Below, one piece after another: positions 12,201-22,722 of a DNA stretch of 64,000 bases. Position numbers and translations under genes: made by a program. Source of the DNA: Ostrinia nubilalis. Lineage: Eukaryota; Arthropoda; Insecta; Lepidoptera; Crambidae. The stretch's first letter is position 1, and each line of letters starts with the position of its first letter. The notes beneath the pieces were generated by a model, which was not told where the DNA came from, did not search any database, and was given only the letters and a program-made list of their open reading frames with translations. Where the stretch lies: the NCBI RefSeq assembly GCF_963855985.1, contig NC_087100.1, positions 3,693,001 to 3,757,000 on the forward strand, in the 5' to 3' direction.

Positions 12201-12971
12201 CGGTTAATTCATAAAGTCCCAACTTCTTTATGAGCTGGAGGGTTAACGATCGTGAAAATTGCCAGGAGACCGTATTATAACGTGCATGTGGATTATAGAT
12301 TTATATGATAGTTGCTTGCATCTAATGGAAAATTCTGAGGATTATCTTTAATTTACAATGTTGGTTAGTACTGTTGCAAGATTGTTGTGACTTGCGACGC
12401 TCTTACTAACAGTTGGCACGATTTTTTTTTCACAAAGCCCTTGGCCTACATTGAGATGCAGACCGAAGGTAGAAGCGAGCTTTACCCGGAATCCTCAACC
12501 ATAGTGGATGTCATTTTTAACCGACTACAAAAGAAAAACATATGATCCCAGGTTTTTTATATGTACCTAACAGGATTTATTATTTAAATGGGATCACCAT
12601 TTAAATTGTATCATTAGTTCAGTTATTTTTTTTTACTCAAAAAGGTAACCATTACCTCAGATTTTTGAGCTGATAAAATACATTATGCCTGAAAAACGCA
12701 CATAATCCAAACTATTTTTACTCCTTTTGAAAGAAACTAAGTACTTTATAATTTAGTAAAAATAACATTAAAATTGAGCCTTATTAACTTTCTAATGTCT
12801 AAGGATATTTATTTATTATTTATTATTAATAAGACCCATTCTTCCAGCGTTGTTGGAGCGCAGCCGGCCGGAGCGCAAATAAGCAAACCCTGGAAACACG
12901 AGAAAAAACACGCAAACAAGAACAAAAGGGAAAAACTTAGGAGAGTCTACCATCACTTAGACGAACATTAA
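252..12971 (+). CDS. LSG1: Large subunit GTPase 1 (LSG1), 5' exon(s) outside the window
   Basis: Cytoplasmic GTPase that drives late 60S ribosomal subunit maturation by releasing the export adaptor NMD3 (known for the family). Nine exons join in frame through GT-AG introns: 252-475, 2362-2583, 2705-2825, 2973-3527, 4036-4188, 7114-7249, 7713-7912, 10817-10905, 12848-12971, giving 607 visible residues and a TAA stop. The order of GTPase motifs is circularly permuted, as expected: G4 NKAD (visible residues 169-172), then G1 GYPNVGKSS (356-364), then G2 threonine in PGHT (about 384), then G3 DCPG (400-403). The segment with NDGYDWGRLNLQSVT near the start, the RGFMTAxGQPDQxRSAR-type segment (exon 7713-7912) and the basic tail KKHANKNKREKLRRVYHHLD are LSG1 hallmarks. 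An acidic, serine-rich insert lies between G4 and G1. Only about 30-50 N-terminal residues should be missing. Introns are heavily loaded with repeats but the coding frame is intact. Confidence 0.96.
574..2149. mobile_element. Non-autonomous DNA transposon, MULE-like, in LSG1 intron
   Basis: Flanked by a perfect 9-bp direct repeat GCATCATTT (565-573 and 2150-2158). Both ends carry inverted arms of about 80 bp built from a repeated subterminal motif (A/T)(G/C)GACAGATTC, present five times on the left (from about 590) and mirrored at 2065-2140. Outer tips are GGCTTATTCGG on the left and the complement of CCGAATAAAG on the right. A 9-bp duplication with long repetitive ends suggests a Mutator-like element, but no transposase is present. 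Internal sequence is mostly other repeats. Confidence 0.65.
880..1650. repeat. Nested RTE-like non-coding fragments inside the 574-2149 element
   Basis: Two stretches resemble the common insect RTE-type tails: TAATATTATAAAGGCGAAAG at about 901 followed by a 'TTTCACGCAAAAACTACTGAACGG' type phrase, and a second start at about 1138 (CTAATATTATAAAGAGG) ending near GCGCGAAGCCGCGGGCGG at 1609-1626. No coding potential; family assigned from memory of similar moth repeats. Confidence 0.5.
3719..3800. repeat. 82-bp hairpin in LSG1 intron
   Basis: Nearly perfect palindrome with arms of about 31 bp (start AGGGCCTTGCCACACTGGCG, end its complement) around a roughly 20-bp GC-rich loop. Flanked by TA-containing dinucleotides. 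Either a tiny MITE or a hairpin able to form in the intronic RNA. Confidence 0.85.
4965..5056. repeat. GC-rich hairpin within the foldback centre
   Basis: Inverted repeat: TAGGGGCCTCCGCTAAAACTCGCG-type left arm against CGCGAGTTTTAGTGG...CCCCTAC on the right, loop rich in CpG. Looks like a separate small hairpin MITE. Confidence 0.6.
5095..5845. repeat. Inner inverted-repeat element of the foldback centre
   Basis: ATGACATTGGGAACTTTTTG at about 5110 is mirrored by AAAGTTCCCAATGTC at about 5800, with GCCCC next to each arm. The interior is very AT-rich (5510-5590) and includes the tRNA-like segment at 5285-5385. Confidence 0.5.
5285..5385 (+). repeat. tRNA-derived SINE-like segment
   Basis: Contains an A-box-like GTGGCGGAGAGG and a B-box GGTTCGATTCCC spaced as in a tRNA with a long variable arm. 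A cloverleaf cannot be closed cleanly (no matching acceptor stem), so it is treated as a tRNA-derived retroposon rather than a tRNA gene. Confidence 0.55.
7935..9017 (+). repeat. Tandem array copied from an LSG1 exon and its 5' splice site
   Basis: Six units start with GCCACTAGA-type sequence at 7935, 8106, 8277, 8460, 8643 and 8826, and a truncated seventh at 8997. Unit lengths are 171, 171, 183, 183, 183 and 171 bp. Each unit repeats the last 130 bp or so of the exon at 7713-7912 (from RWAELPPG to REARMVE) plus the GT(A/G)AGT donor. The copies read GC-E-(S/P)-EPLDQM where the real exon reads GSEPEPLEKM. Stops follow the donors and precede the copied part, and no good polypyrimidine-AG precedes any copy, so they are most likely intronic decay copies. 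Confidence 0.93.
9390..9833 (+). repeat. Dispersed retroposon fragment with G-run and (ACGG)n
   Basis: A poly-G run of about 14 near 9407, a long degenerate middle, an (ACGG/ACAG)n microsatellite at 9720-9776, and a final hairpin AGGGTTCCGT...ACGGAACCCT (about 9793-9828). The same terminal phrase occurs inverted at 61466-61506, showing that it is dispersed. Confidence 0.6.
10395..10482 (+). mobile_element. RTE-like LINE 3' end, degraded
   Basis: Reads like the end of an RTE reverse transcriptase frame (GEVFVQQWMSIG-like, interrupted) followed by CTGAAACTAACGAAC. Matches the other copies in this window. Confidence 0.6.
10580..10682 (+). mobile_element. CR1/Zenon-like LINE 3' tail
   Basis: Phrase GGGCGACGGTAATCACTTAC followed by CATCAGGTGATCCGTCTG and an A-rich tail, as in moth CR1-type LINE 3'UTRs. 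Only the tail remains. Confidence 0.55.
10970..11354. mobile_element. hAT-like MITE in LSG1 intron
   Basis: Ends TAGGGATGTTATGGATATG and CATATCCATAACATCCCTG are inverted repeats; flanks CTCTAGGC (10962-10969) and CTCTTGGC (11355-11362) are an 8-bp duplication with one mismatch. The interior repeats GGTTACGGATAT in both orientations. Confidence 0.7.
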
Positions 12972-13330
12972 ATTAACATGTGCAATATTAAGTGAACTTT
13001 AATTATACGTAATATAAGGTTCTGTTTTATTTGTAAAGCTGGATCTTGATCCCATAGGGAAAAATTGAGCTATGTAACAGCATTTTACAAAGAAGTTTAC
13101 TAATATTATAGGACCCTATATTTGTACCAGTGAATTTGAATAGCCTACGTATTTTTGTGTATTGTAATTTTTGGATGGTATACTGTATGTGATATAAAAC
13201 TAAACGTGTGTATATCTTTGTTAGCGCATTTATTCTATTGTGAGTCTGTGAGATAGAATTTAAGGTTTTTAAAAGTGACTTCAATAAAAGTGTATGAGAT
13301 ACAGTAATTGTCTTTTTTGCAAACATTTTT
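12972..13330 (+). other. LSG1: LSG1 3'UTR and downstream
   Basis: AT-rich sequence after the LSG1 stop. The first clear polyadenylation hexamer is AATAAA near 13284, a plausible 3' end. No gene seen. Confidence 0.4.
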
Positions 13331-13392
13331 TATAAATCCTCTAGCTAGTACTTTCTCTGGCAGAGTCCAGGGGCCGTAGTATGAAGATACTG

Positions 13393-13586
13393 TTCGTTCG
13401 TTCGTTTCAGCCAAATGACGTCCACTGCTGGACAAAGGCCTCCTCCAAGGTTTTCCACAATGCACGGTCCTGCGCTGCCCGCATCCAGGCTCTTCCCGCG
13501 ACCTTTACGAGATCGTCGGTCCACCTAGTAGGAGGCCTGCCCACGCTACGTCTTCCAGCCCGTGGTCGCCACTTTTTTCTTCGATA
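13393..13586 (-). mobile_element. 5'-truncated RTE-like LINE copy
   Basis: On the minus strand it encodes [24 protein letters not shown] sequence ending in FVQQWTSFG and a stop, the C-terminus of RTE-type reverse transcriptases, then a (CGAA)n tail. A 10-bp duplication GAAGATACTG flanks it (13383-13392, 13587-13596), proving a 5'-truncated retroposition. Confidence 0.85.
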
Positions 13587-14228
13587 GAAGATACTGTAAT
13601 TGTCTTTTTTTGCAAACATTTTTTATAATGAGGATCAGTACTGTTGTAGAAAATTCAATAAAACTAGTATCTACGTTAATCTTTAAGACATAAGAAAGAT
13701 ATATCTTTTTGAATTATCCAAATCGGACCATTACTTACGAAGATATTAAGTAATAAACATAGGCCGTTTTCGCCGCTAAAAGTCAACGTACGCAGGGCCG
13801 CGTGACGTCACTATATCCGAATCGAGCGCAGCCGGCGTACTATTGGGATGGAAAATATTTTTTTCCAGCTAAACTATCAGTTTTAGAAAAAAACTTTTAA
13901 TAACATTTATTCATCAAAATAAAGTAACCTATCGACCAGTAATTTTTAAAAATAAAAATTGTGAAAAATAAGTATCGCTATGTCCAAAAACCACATTATC
14001 AAGTCATACCCAATTTCTGGCATGGGGGGGGGGGGGGTGTCATACCCAGCTTCTGGCCGAAGGGGAGTCATATCCAGCTTATGCTTATGGCCTGGGGGGA
14101 GGGGCAAGCTTTACGGGGGCGGAGGAGTCCTACCCAGCTTCTAGGCTAAGATTAAATAGATTTCCAGGAGGGAGCAGCTGTCCTTTCCTGCAGCAGCTGG
14201 CCCGCCCATGGGAACGGCGAATAGATAG

Positions 14229-14956
14229 GGGGCCGTCCATATATTACGTCATTCTAAATTAGGGGGGGGGGGGGGGGGGGGTTGGTCTGCGGATGACGGT
14301 AAATGATAGATAGGGGGGGGGGGGGTGTTTCGAAATTGACGTCATTCTTATTTATTTATTTATAGTTTATTGTTCACCTACAAAAAGATTATTTCTAAAA
14401 AGAAATTTCTTCCAGCACACCTAGGTTGGCACCCGGGGCGATCACCCCCCCCCCCCCTCCCCCTCGTCACAAGTCCTATGGCACCCCCTGGTACCCCCCC
14501 AGGATTTTTGGGGTTTCCTACCGATTGAAAGACAATCGCACCCCCCACCCCCCCGTATCATGACATAGACCGCAGATTTGCCATGCAGATGTGCCAGGGA
14601 GTACTAATCTGCGCGACTTGTGTCACCCCCTGATGCTTGGCACCCGGGGCGGAACGCCCCCACCGCCCCCCCTTCCGCCGCTACTGATTACATATAATAC
14701 TAGCTGCCCGCCCCGGCTTCGCCCGTGGTACTTACGTGTATTATACATATAAACCTTCCTTAAGAATCACTCTATCTATTAAAAAAAAAATAAAAGGTGA
14801 TTCTACAAGTGTTTTAATTTTGTCAAACTGGTAATGACGTCAATTTTGGGAGAAGGGGGGGGGGGGGGGGGTCATTAAGAAATGACGCTAGGATGATTGT
14901 AGGGGGGGGGGGTCTAAAATCTGAAAAAATCGATGACGTAATTTATGGACGGCCCC
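14229..14956. mobile_element. PIF/Harbinger-like non-autonomous element, copy 1
   Basis: Inverted ends GGGGCCGTCCATATATTACG and its complement at 14937-14956, flanked by 3-bp TAG on both sides. Contains poly-G runs of about 20 (14263), 13 and 18, and C-runs at 14446-14465. The same ends bound the copy at 36225-37825. No transposase. A 3-bp duplication and GGGGCC tips fit PIF/Harbinger. Confidence 0.7.
14699..14760 (+). repeat. RTE-type tail fragment
   Basis: CTAGCTGCCCGCCCCGGCTT CGCCCG-type phrase identical in style to the longer copy at 21705; nested inside the Harbinger-like element. Confidence 0.5.
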
Positions 14957-15560
14957 TAGGTAGGTACGTAGGTTTAACTCGGAAAAACTAAATAACAGGT
15001 AGGTATTGCGTGTACATCGAAATGATCTTCATAGCAATGTCTTGTAGCCTAGGCAGAGTGTATCTGCTTCAGCTATACCTTATTGTTAGAAGTAAATAAA
15101 TTAATACTTATACATTTTTATATTTTACTTGGAAGAAGATATGACTAACAACACTTATGAACACTTTATTTGAATAAATCGCCAAATATACCACCGCGGA
15201 GACCCCAATCGCGTCTCTGCGTTCCATTGAATCGTATGAGCGTATGGATTTTTTGCGTAATTTTTCACAATTTCTATTTTTAAAAATTACCCATCGATAG
15301 CTTACTTTATTCTGATGAATAAATGTCATTACAAGTTTTTCTCTAAAACTGATAGTTTGGCTAGAAAAATATATTTTCTATCCACGCAGTACGCCGGCAG
15401 CGTTCGGATCGGATATAGTGACGTCATCGTCCCCGCGCCGGGCGGTCAGTGAACTTTTTTAGTAATTTGGCCATAACTTCGTCAATTTTTGTCGTAGAAC
15501 AAAAATTTTTGGACTGTGTATTAAGGATTTCTTAACCCTATAAATCTGCATTCACAGCTA

Positions 15561-16657
15561 AAAATCGAAATGATCCTCATTCCTCTACTACTCTGACAGA
15601 GTCCAGCCCCCCTAGACAAAACGCACTTTTTGATCGAATCGAAAATTGAATCCGTCAAAACTCCATACAAAAAAGGGGCTTTTCGACCACTTTTCGACTG
15701 GTTTGCGATTATAATTTGCACTTTGTCTAGACCCACAGGGGCCGTAGTGTGAGTTTACGTCAAACGCATTCGATGTCGATTGCGTAAAAAAGTTACATTC
15801 AATGTATGACGGATCGTACAGCGCCCCTAGCGGAAACTTTCAAGAACTAAAATTTTCATATATTTTTTAACGCGCTCATTTGATGTCAACTCACTCAAGC
15901 CCTCAGAGTTCTTTACTAGAAAGAAAAATAGGTATGTATGTAATTAGAAGACTAAATTGACCGACTGTTTTTTAGTATTTTTAAAGGATATCATTTCAAA
16001 ATTAAAATAACATTTCCTAGAGACATTTCCAGCTTTTTACATTACGAAACTGAGTGATTTGATTTTTGTCTACAATTCATTTATAATCTAGGTTCAAACA
16101 AAACTCAGTATTAACCTACCAGATCAGAAATATTACACAGAAAACAAAATTTTTAAAATAACATTTTGTTAGAACTGCTACGTCTAAAACCACTTCGATC
16201 AGTCATCGTAGTCTCAAAATCACTGGCGGGCGGTTCTTAATATTTTTTCGGCCGATACCATCAATCTGATTTATGCATAACACGTAGTTACACAAATACG
16301 CCGGGAATTCTTATGGCGCAATGTTGGCCTGAATCCCCTGATTTATCGCCCAACGCTAATTTAAGACAAGTGGTCGATTTTACGCGGAAAGTCGTAATCG
16401 ACAGGCCGTAAGTTCACTTGTATTTAATGTTATTATTATTGCTGTAAACGCAGTCATAATGCGGCTAATGTATGGTCGCAACCACGCCCGATAATCACTG
16501 CTAAATTATATTCACAAATTCGCAATAATTCTTAGAAAACTAGAATCACCTCACACTGACTGTCCGCCCATGTCGCGTGGCACAAAATTATGGCCACTTC
16601 TGTCCCAAACCTACCTAATAGTTGTGTGTGTTGAATTTGATACCATACCCCAGTAAT
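15561..16657. other. Intergenic, no gene recognised
   Basis: Includes a short segment with CAGGGGCCGTAGTGTGAG at 15735 and GCGCCCCTAG at 15821 that may be a decayed inverted-repeat element. The phrase GGGGCCGTAGTATGAAG near 13370 is related. Otherwise AT-rich with no convincing coding frame. Confidence 0.5.
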
Positions 16658-16790
16658 CCTACTAGGTGGACCGACGATCTGGTAAAGGTCGCGGGAAGAG
16701 CCTTTATGCGGGCAGCGCAGAACCGTTCATTGTGGAAAACCTTGGGGGAGGCCTTTGTCCAGCAGTGGACGTCATTTGGCTGAAACGACG
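16658..16790 (+). mobile_element. 5'-truncated RTE-like LINE copy
   Basis: Encodes RWTDDLVKVAGRAFMRAAQN-like then GEAFVQQWTSFG and a stop. Flanked by an 11-bp duplication ACCCCAGTAAT (16647-16657 and 16791-16801). Confidence 0.85.
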
Positions 16791-17046
16791 ACCCCAGTAA
16801 TAAATAAAATGCTCTACAACCCGATCAGCTAACTGCGTACCTCGCTGGAATGCGACTCTCCCTCGCACTCACCCGCACGTCTCCCCGCGTTCGCCCCGTC
16901 CGTATCAGAGCGTCGATGTGACGTCACGGCTGCCAGGTGCGCAGTTAACTCGATCGGGTTGTATAAGCCCCATTGTAGGGCGCCCATAGAATCCCTGCAG
17001 GCTATACCAGCTATACTATAGTCTGGTCTGTGAGCACGTAGAACTA

Positions 17047-17200
17047 TGTCCAATGACCCCAAGCTACCCATCCTTATCGCTCGCGCGTAATTATGTTGCT
17101 GTCGCGCTCGCACACTCACTGCGGACGCCCGTCGCACTGTCGCGACAGCAATATAATTACGCGCGAGCGATAAGGATGGGTAGCTTGGGGTCATTGGACA
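17047..17200. repeat. 154-bp inverted-repeat MITE
   Basis: Arms of about 57 bp, beginning TGTCCAATGACCCCAAGC and ending with the complement, around a short GC-rich loop. Open frames on both strands here are palindrome artefacts (both start with the same peptide). Confidence 0.85.
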
Positions 17201-17340
17201 AAATTCTACTTGCTTACAGACCGGGCTTTAGTTAGTCAATGAAAAAAATGCTTCGTGACGTGTGAAAATCAGGTTCATTCGGTTGTCAATCACTTTGAGT
17301 TTGAGGTTTGAGGAATTGAAAATATGTTCATTACCTACTT

Positions 17341-17508
17341 AAGATACAAGTCCAAGATGAACTGCAGACCGCAGACTGCAACCGCAAAATGCAAACTTCT
17401 ATGAAATCTGCAACGCGGCGCGCGCCGCAGCTGCAAGCCGCAGTGGGGATTTCATAGAGATTTGCTGTTTGCGGTTGCAGTCTGCGGTCTGCAGTCCAAC
17501 TTGTACTT
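17341..17508. repeat. Inverted-repeat MITE with CTGCAGACCGCAG core
   Basis: Left arm CTGCAGACCGCAGACTGCAA, right arm its complement at 17475-17494, extended by ACAAGT(T/C)C on both outer sides. Contains repeated CTGCGG/CTGCAG words. Confidence 0.75.
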
Positions 17509-17604
17509 CTGCCTTGACGAATTATTTATTCATCTTCAATCTTCTTAATTTTCTTGATGGCATTCGGAGCAAGAAACCTTCTTCCATCTTCATTCTTCTT
17601 ATTT

Positions 17605-17750
17605 CGTTCGTTCGTTCGTTCGTTTCAGCCGAAAGACGTCCACTGCTGGACAAAGGCCTCCCCCAAGGATTTCCACAAAGACCGGTCCTGCGCCGCTTGC
17701 ATCCAGGTACTTCCCGCGACCTTCACCAGATCGTCGGTCCACCTAGTGGG
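17605..17750 (-). mobile_element. 5'-truncated RTE-like LINE copy
   Basis: Minus-strand TRWTDDLVKVAGSTWM...FVQQWTSFG stop, then a five-fold CGAA tail. Perfect 13-bp duplication ATTCTTCTTATTT flanks it (17592-17604, 17751-17763). Confidence 0.9.
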
Positions 17751-18084
17751 ATTCTTCTTATTTGCTTGGTGGCAATCGGAGGAAGAAGTCTTCTTCAGCC
17801 TTCTTTCTTCTATTTTTTCATGATGGTGTTCCATCGGAGCAAGTTCTCATAAAGGAGACCTTTTCACTTTGCTGTTGACATGTCAACAATTATCAGCAGC
17901 AAAGCGGAAAAAGACAATTTTATGGAGAACTTTCGCTTCTTTCTTCTCTAGTTTTCTTCTGCTGTCTTCCTTTTGTTACTTCAATCAGCCTGAAAAATTA
18001 TAAATGCTTTCTTTAATACGAGTATTTAGTTGCTAATGGTTTTGAAGTTCAGCTGTAATTCCTAAGAATTATTATAAATAGGTA

Positions 18085-18178
18085 ACTTGAAAAAATCGAA
18101 CTGCCTAAGGAGGGAATCGAACCCACGACCTTTCACTTGCCGAGCAAATGCTCTTCCATCTGAACTACTTAGACATTG
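18085..18178 (-). mobile_element. tRNA-derived SINE, copy 1
   Basis: The complement reads GTAGTTCAGATGG (A box) and GGTTCGATTCCC (B box), followed by GCAGTTCGATTTTTTCAAG, a tail shared with the copies at 38105 and 40700. The stems of the tRNA head do not pair fully. Confidence 0.7.
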
Positions 18179-21100
18179 GATTATTGATAGAAACTGGATG
18201 GCCCAATCAAAGTAGAATGTAGCTAAGTGATTAATCAACTCATTGTAGCATAGAGTGTAGCAGTTAAAGAAACGATTCAAAAAAACTTCTTTTAAAATCA
18301 AGGTGGTAACCCATCTTCCTTCAAGACCCTGACCATTTATTAAATGTAGCTTTTGGCGGGCACATTTAATCTAGCTCGCAAAACGAGTTAGCAAATTAAA
18401 CGATATAATTAAATGTTCTAATTACTATACCGCTCGTTTCCCACAACGAAGATTAGGAACCAGCTCTTGGCATAGCCGAGTGTTGGAAATCCTATTTAAA
18501 GTGCCTTGTATATCATTGAGTGGAAAATGTAAACATTTCTGTTTGTGTAAATACACGGTCCGTAGAATGCGAAGGCCCCGGAGAGATGTTGTTAACCGCT
18601 TTTAAACTATTGCTATGGTAAATTACGTGCCTAAGTATTAATTGGTAGTATTAAAGTAATAAGTACCTACTGGACGTTTTAAAGCGCTTTTTAAAAGACT
18701 TCTTGCAAAAAAACAAATGAGTTTTTATTTAAACCTTTTATACGACAATATTCGAAAGGTCTCAATAATATCTACTTTTTTACCTCACAGCAGAGGCCAT
18801 CGAAAAATACATTAAATCATTCCTTCTTACTACAGTATGATAAATTATAACTGAGAGTGACCGCCCGACAAAGATTTTGATGAATTGGTTGTTACCTATA
18901 TCTGTTGTTCCTAATTAATACGTAAAGTATGTTTTAAATTGATAGCTCCCAAGTCCAGACTTTGGTCTATGGTTACTTTCGGCTACCATTAGGCGGACTT
19001 ATAACTACCGGCACCGCGTCATCGTGTCATAAAGGTAGCCGCGTATTAATGTGCCCCAAATCTAAATTACCACATCAACGCCGCCATAAAATTTATTACA
19101 ATCCAGACTCCAGTTCACACTACGTGGCAGAACCGAGGTGAATGACAGAACTTCCTGTATTTTTACTCCATTCTACATTTACAACGTGGATTTACAATCG
19201 ATTATTGCTGTGCCAAAACGTAAACAAATGACAGTTAATTGAAACATTCAAAAAATATAGTTTTCCGGACCACCGCGGACATTTTAACGACTCTTCTAAA
19301 TTAGAACAACACACAGATTCGACGGAAATCCAGAGGCATTCACAATGACTAACGGTGACTTTCACGATGTATTTAATTCGGCTAATGTGGCCATACATCT
19401 TTTGGGGAATCGGGAGGAGACAAGACCGGCGGTTTTTAGTTTTGTTTGCGACGTTTCGCGGTTAATGTCGTGGGCATCTGTTTCCTCTTTGAGTCTTATC
19501 GGCTATTATCTATTATGTAAAGGCTGTCTGACGTCACAAAACATAAATTGCGTTGCGGTGCACGCTTCCATTAACAGTTGTCATGCAGCGACAAAATTGG
19601 CATGTGTAGTTTTCATTCATTAGCAATTTTCTTCTTTGGAATCTGTTACAGTTACAGTTTCATATTCGACTGAGTCTCCCAGCGTGCATATATGGATAGA
19701 ATGATTTGACTACGTCAGAGATTTCGCCCTTCGGTTATTAGAAATGCCTCAAGGCAAAGCTGTTCCATCAAAGCAATCAAAGCCACCAACCCAGAAACAC
19801 ATCTTGATTTTTTCAATAAAGGCAAGTTCATTCATAAAAAAACACTCATAAAACTCATTTATTTTTGCAAATAGGCTTTTAAAAACACTTTCACACGTCC
19901 CAGTATTAACTCTACCACTGCGACGGGACAATAAATGGGCCAGTGCTGAGAAGTAAGATAGTACATATACATTTTCAGCAACCCTGGAGCAAAATGCATT
20001 TACCCAGTGGGCAGACTTGCCTAGAATTGGTGGTGCTATAATAAAGCTTAGCCTACGGCCGTTGACTTCATGGACTTACGTGTGGTCCTGCTGAAACTAT
20101 AATGCCCCCTACGCATTCTTTCATGACACAGTTTAAATTTAGTGTTGTCAAAAGAAAACAAACCATTTCTTTTATTAGCTAATGTGTTATTATAACTTCG
20201 TATAGGACATTTATTATAGCTGTGAACTGTGAAACCACACTTATGACGAGAACAAAACCATCAGTATCATCTGAATGTTTGATATAAAAAGACGGCCACA
20301 CTTCTTTGAACCAACTATCGGTTTCATCGGTCTCCCTTTGATCATCTGCCCTATATTTAGATAGAAACAAATGTTATTTTAATAAATTCCTGGTTATCAA
20401 ACTGGCAATACCCCAAAGACTGGGTAGGTACCTACAGGTGTGCACTGAACCGAATTCAAGTTTTGTTTTATACGTACATTTAAAAGTGTATGTATTTTTA
20501 AACAGTCTGCTTGATCGGGATTGAAAATAGCCAAGGTTGATCTCTAAATAATCAACCGCTTGGAAGGAAAGCGTAGGTTTTAAATGTTTGAATATATTCC
20601 ACTAATAAATTGGGAGAGAAATTAAAACGTGTGAATTGCTCGAATAAAAATCGGCAGTACCTACTACCTACATACGAGTACCTACTTACCAACATCTTTA
20701 GTAAACATACCTAAAGCTCTAAAATATGAATTATCCAAAAAAAAGGAGGAGGAAAATTTGAGGAGCTGCAGGTACTTATTCATTCTCTTGTCTTGATTTG
20801 TAATATGTACCTACCTACATAATTAGTAAAACTACCCGTAAAAATGAATTAGTCGTGTTGTAACTAGCTAGATGATATTTTTATAACGCCTGACGATCTT
20901 GATAAACAATGTTTACAAAAGAAGAAATTTTTTTGTTCAAAATTTTCTCGCTCTTTGAACTATGAGGAGTCATTGAACGTTTAAAAGTCTACGTAGGCGG
21001 TTGACGTATAACAGCAACATTTTTCAACTTATGGGCGGAATCCGGCGTCATAGGCCTGAGTAACAACTGAAGATTGAGGGTTTCTGTCGACGGGCCCACG

Positions 21101-21555
21101 CGTCTTCGCCGGACGAATTCATAAACATTCATTTTCGTTGCACCCGGCTCTAGGATTGCAGCATTATTGCAGTTTAAACTGCAACATATCAGCTGTCCAT
21201 GGTGCAGACACCGTGGCAAAACAATTGGTGTGAATCACGTCAAACAAACACGAACACGGACTTCAGCGAATCACGGTATGGCTCATGCGGTCAGCACACA
21301 GCAGTCAACACTGACAGTCAGTGTAAATCTTCCAGAAATCTTATTTGCAAAGTAACCAAGTCTAAACCTAATTCTAAACTAATTCTTTGAACCCAATTTT
21401 GAAAATGATTCACAATTTGTCATATTAATAGGATCAATTTTAGCTCTTAGTAAGGTCACCCGGGGCGAAAGCAACTACGAGACTAAAGTGACTACCTAAT
21501 TGGTGGTATTCTTAATCTGATGGAATTTCAACAAAGTGTCATCAACGTTGAAGCA
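18179..21555. other. Long intergenic stretch, no gene recognised
   Basis: 3.4 kb of AT-rich, apparently unique sequence. Open frames are short (92 codons at most, 19345-19623) with no recognisable domain, splice pattern or similarity to known proteins. Confidence 0.6.
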
Positions 21556-21559
21556 TCAT

Positions 21560-21605
21560 CATTTCAGCCATAGGACGTTCACTGCTGAACATAGGGCTCT
21601 TGTAG
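21560..21605 (-). repeat. RTE-like LINE 3' end fragment
   Basis: CATCATCATTTCAGCCATAG GACG... followed by CTGCTGAACATAGGG, the 3' end of the second RTE subfamily also seen at 31990. Confidence 0.6.
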
Positions 21606-21704
21606 TCTCACCTTTAAAGCTTAAAAAAGCAACAATTGCTCTATGTTGATTTGACGAATTCTTCACCCTTTAATTTCTGATTTCATTTCAGTAAAATATG
21701 GTAA

Positions 21705-21942
21705 GACTAGCTTTCCGCCCGCAGCTTCGCCCGCGTGGAATTTTGTCTTTCACAGAAAAACTTTATCACACGCGTTCCTGTTTCAAAAACCGGGATAAAA
21801 ACTATCCTATGTCCTTTCCCGGGACTCAAACTATCTCTATGCCAAATTTCTTCAAAATCGTTTCAGTGGTTTTGGCGTGAAAGAGAGACAGACAGACATA
21901 CAGAGTTACTTTCGCATTATAATAATATTAGTATAGATATAA
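21705..21942 (+). mobile_element. RTE-type non-coding tail copy
   Basis: Begins CTAGCTTTCCGCCCGCAGCT, includes CGGGATAAAAACTATCCTAT and ATGCCAAATTTCTTCAAAAT, then GACAGACAGAC and ends near ATAATATTAGTATAGAT. This order is a very common Lepidoptera repeat attributed to RTE LINE tails. Confidence 0.7.
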
Positions 21943-22554
21943 AGAGTTCTCTTTGTTGATATTTTTGACTACGGAACTCTGAAACGTTTTTAAAACTTAC
22001 ATGTTTGGAGCATCCGTAAAGTATTCTGACCGTGATAATTACCCTCCCGGCGGTATTTATAACCGTGGTTTATTTTTAACTTTGTAGTAGTCCCAACAAT
22101 GACGTTGACTCTGAAGAGAGTAGAATTGCACGATTTTTTTACTGTCAGACATATAATGTGGGCAGGGAACGTGTAAGTCGTTTACAAGGTAATTGGTCCT
22201 ATCAACATTTAGACAGCTAGACGTGTACACGAGTAAATAATTTCTGTTTTTTTTTACTTTTGCCAAAATTAATGCCAAGTCCCTAACAACATAGTTACCT
22301 AATTTTAAATAGGTAAAGTAAAATGCAAAAAAGTTGTATGTATCTGGTTATTTAACTAAAATAGCTAGTTTCATCTCAAAGTTTGAGCTAGATAGAGATT
22401 AGGTGAAATCTATCCAGATAAATCCCAAGCCTAACAGTATAAACATCTCAAAAGTAGTTAGGTAAATATTTCTGTGAAGTAATTATCACTATCGAAGCTG
22501 TAGAATTCTGGCAATACAAGAGATGCAGTGATAGGAACGAGGGTTGATATTATA

Positions 22555-22720
22555 CAGTGTGGAATTTTGTTATGTCACCTGGAGGGGGAAGTAGGAAATC
22601 TTTGAACGCAGTTTTCTTTCTTTTCAAAAATAAAGGAATGTTTTCATTGAGTAAAATTTTCTATCATCAGTATTAAGAGTACCTACTTTTCCTCCAGTGG
22701 CATTACAAAATTCCACCCTG
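22555..22720. mobile_element. TA-flanked MITE, CAGGGTGGAATTTTGT family, copy 1
   Basis: Inverted ends CAGTGTGGAATTTTGTTATG and its near complement ending AATTCCACCCTG; flanked by TA. Same family as 47744-48198 but internally deleted. Tc1/mariner-like by target site. Confidence 0.75.
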
Positions 22721-22722
22721 TA

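Larger units (their letters stand above)
13630..15560. mobile_element. Long inverted-repeat element hosting a Harbinger-like insert
   Basis: Segments at 13740-13940 and 15285-15480 are imperfect inverted copies: GTGACGTCACTATATCCGA near 13802 against TCGGATATAGTGACGTCA near 15408, then CTAAACTATCAGTTTTAGA near 13870 against TCTAAAACTGATAGTTTGG near 15343, and TTATTCATCAAAATAAAGTA near 13908 against its complement near 15305. Outer limits are uncertain. Confidence 0.55.

Noticed and set aside
16829..17235. Two open frames of 121 and 60 codons on opposite strands
   Set aside because: Both begin with the same peptide because they read a palindrome; a repeat artefact.
19345..19623. 92-codon open frame
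   Set aside because: No domain, no conserved motif, isolated in AT-rich intergenic DNA.
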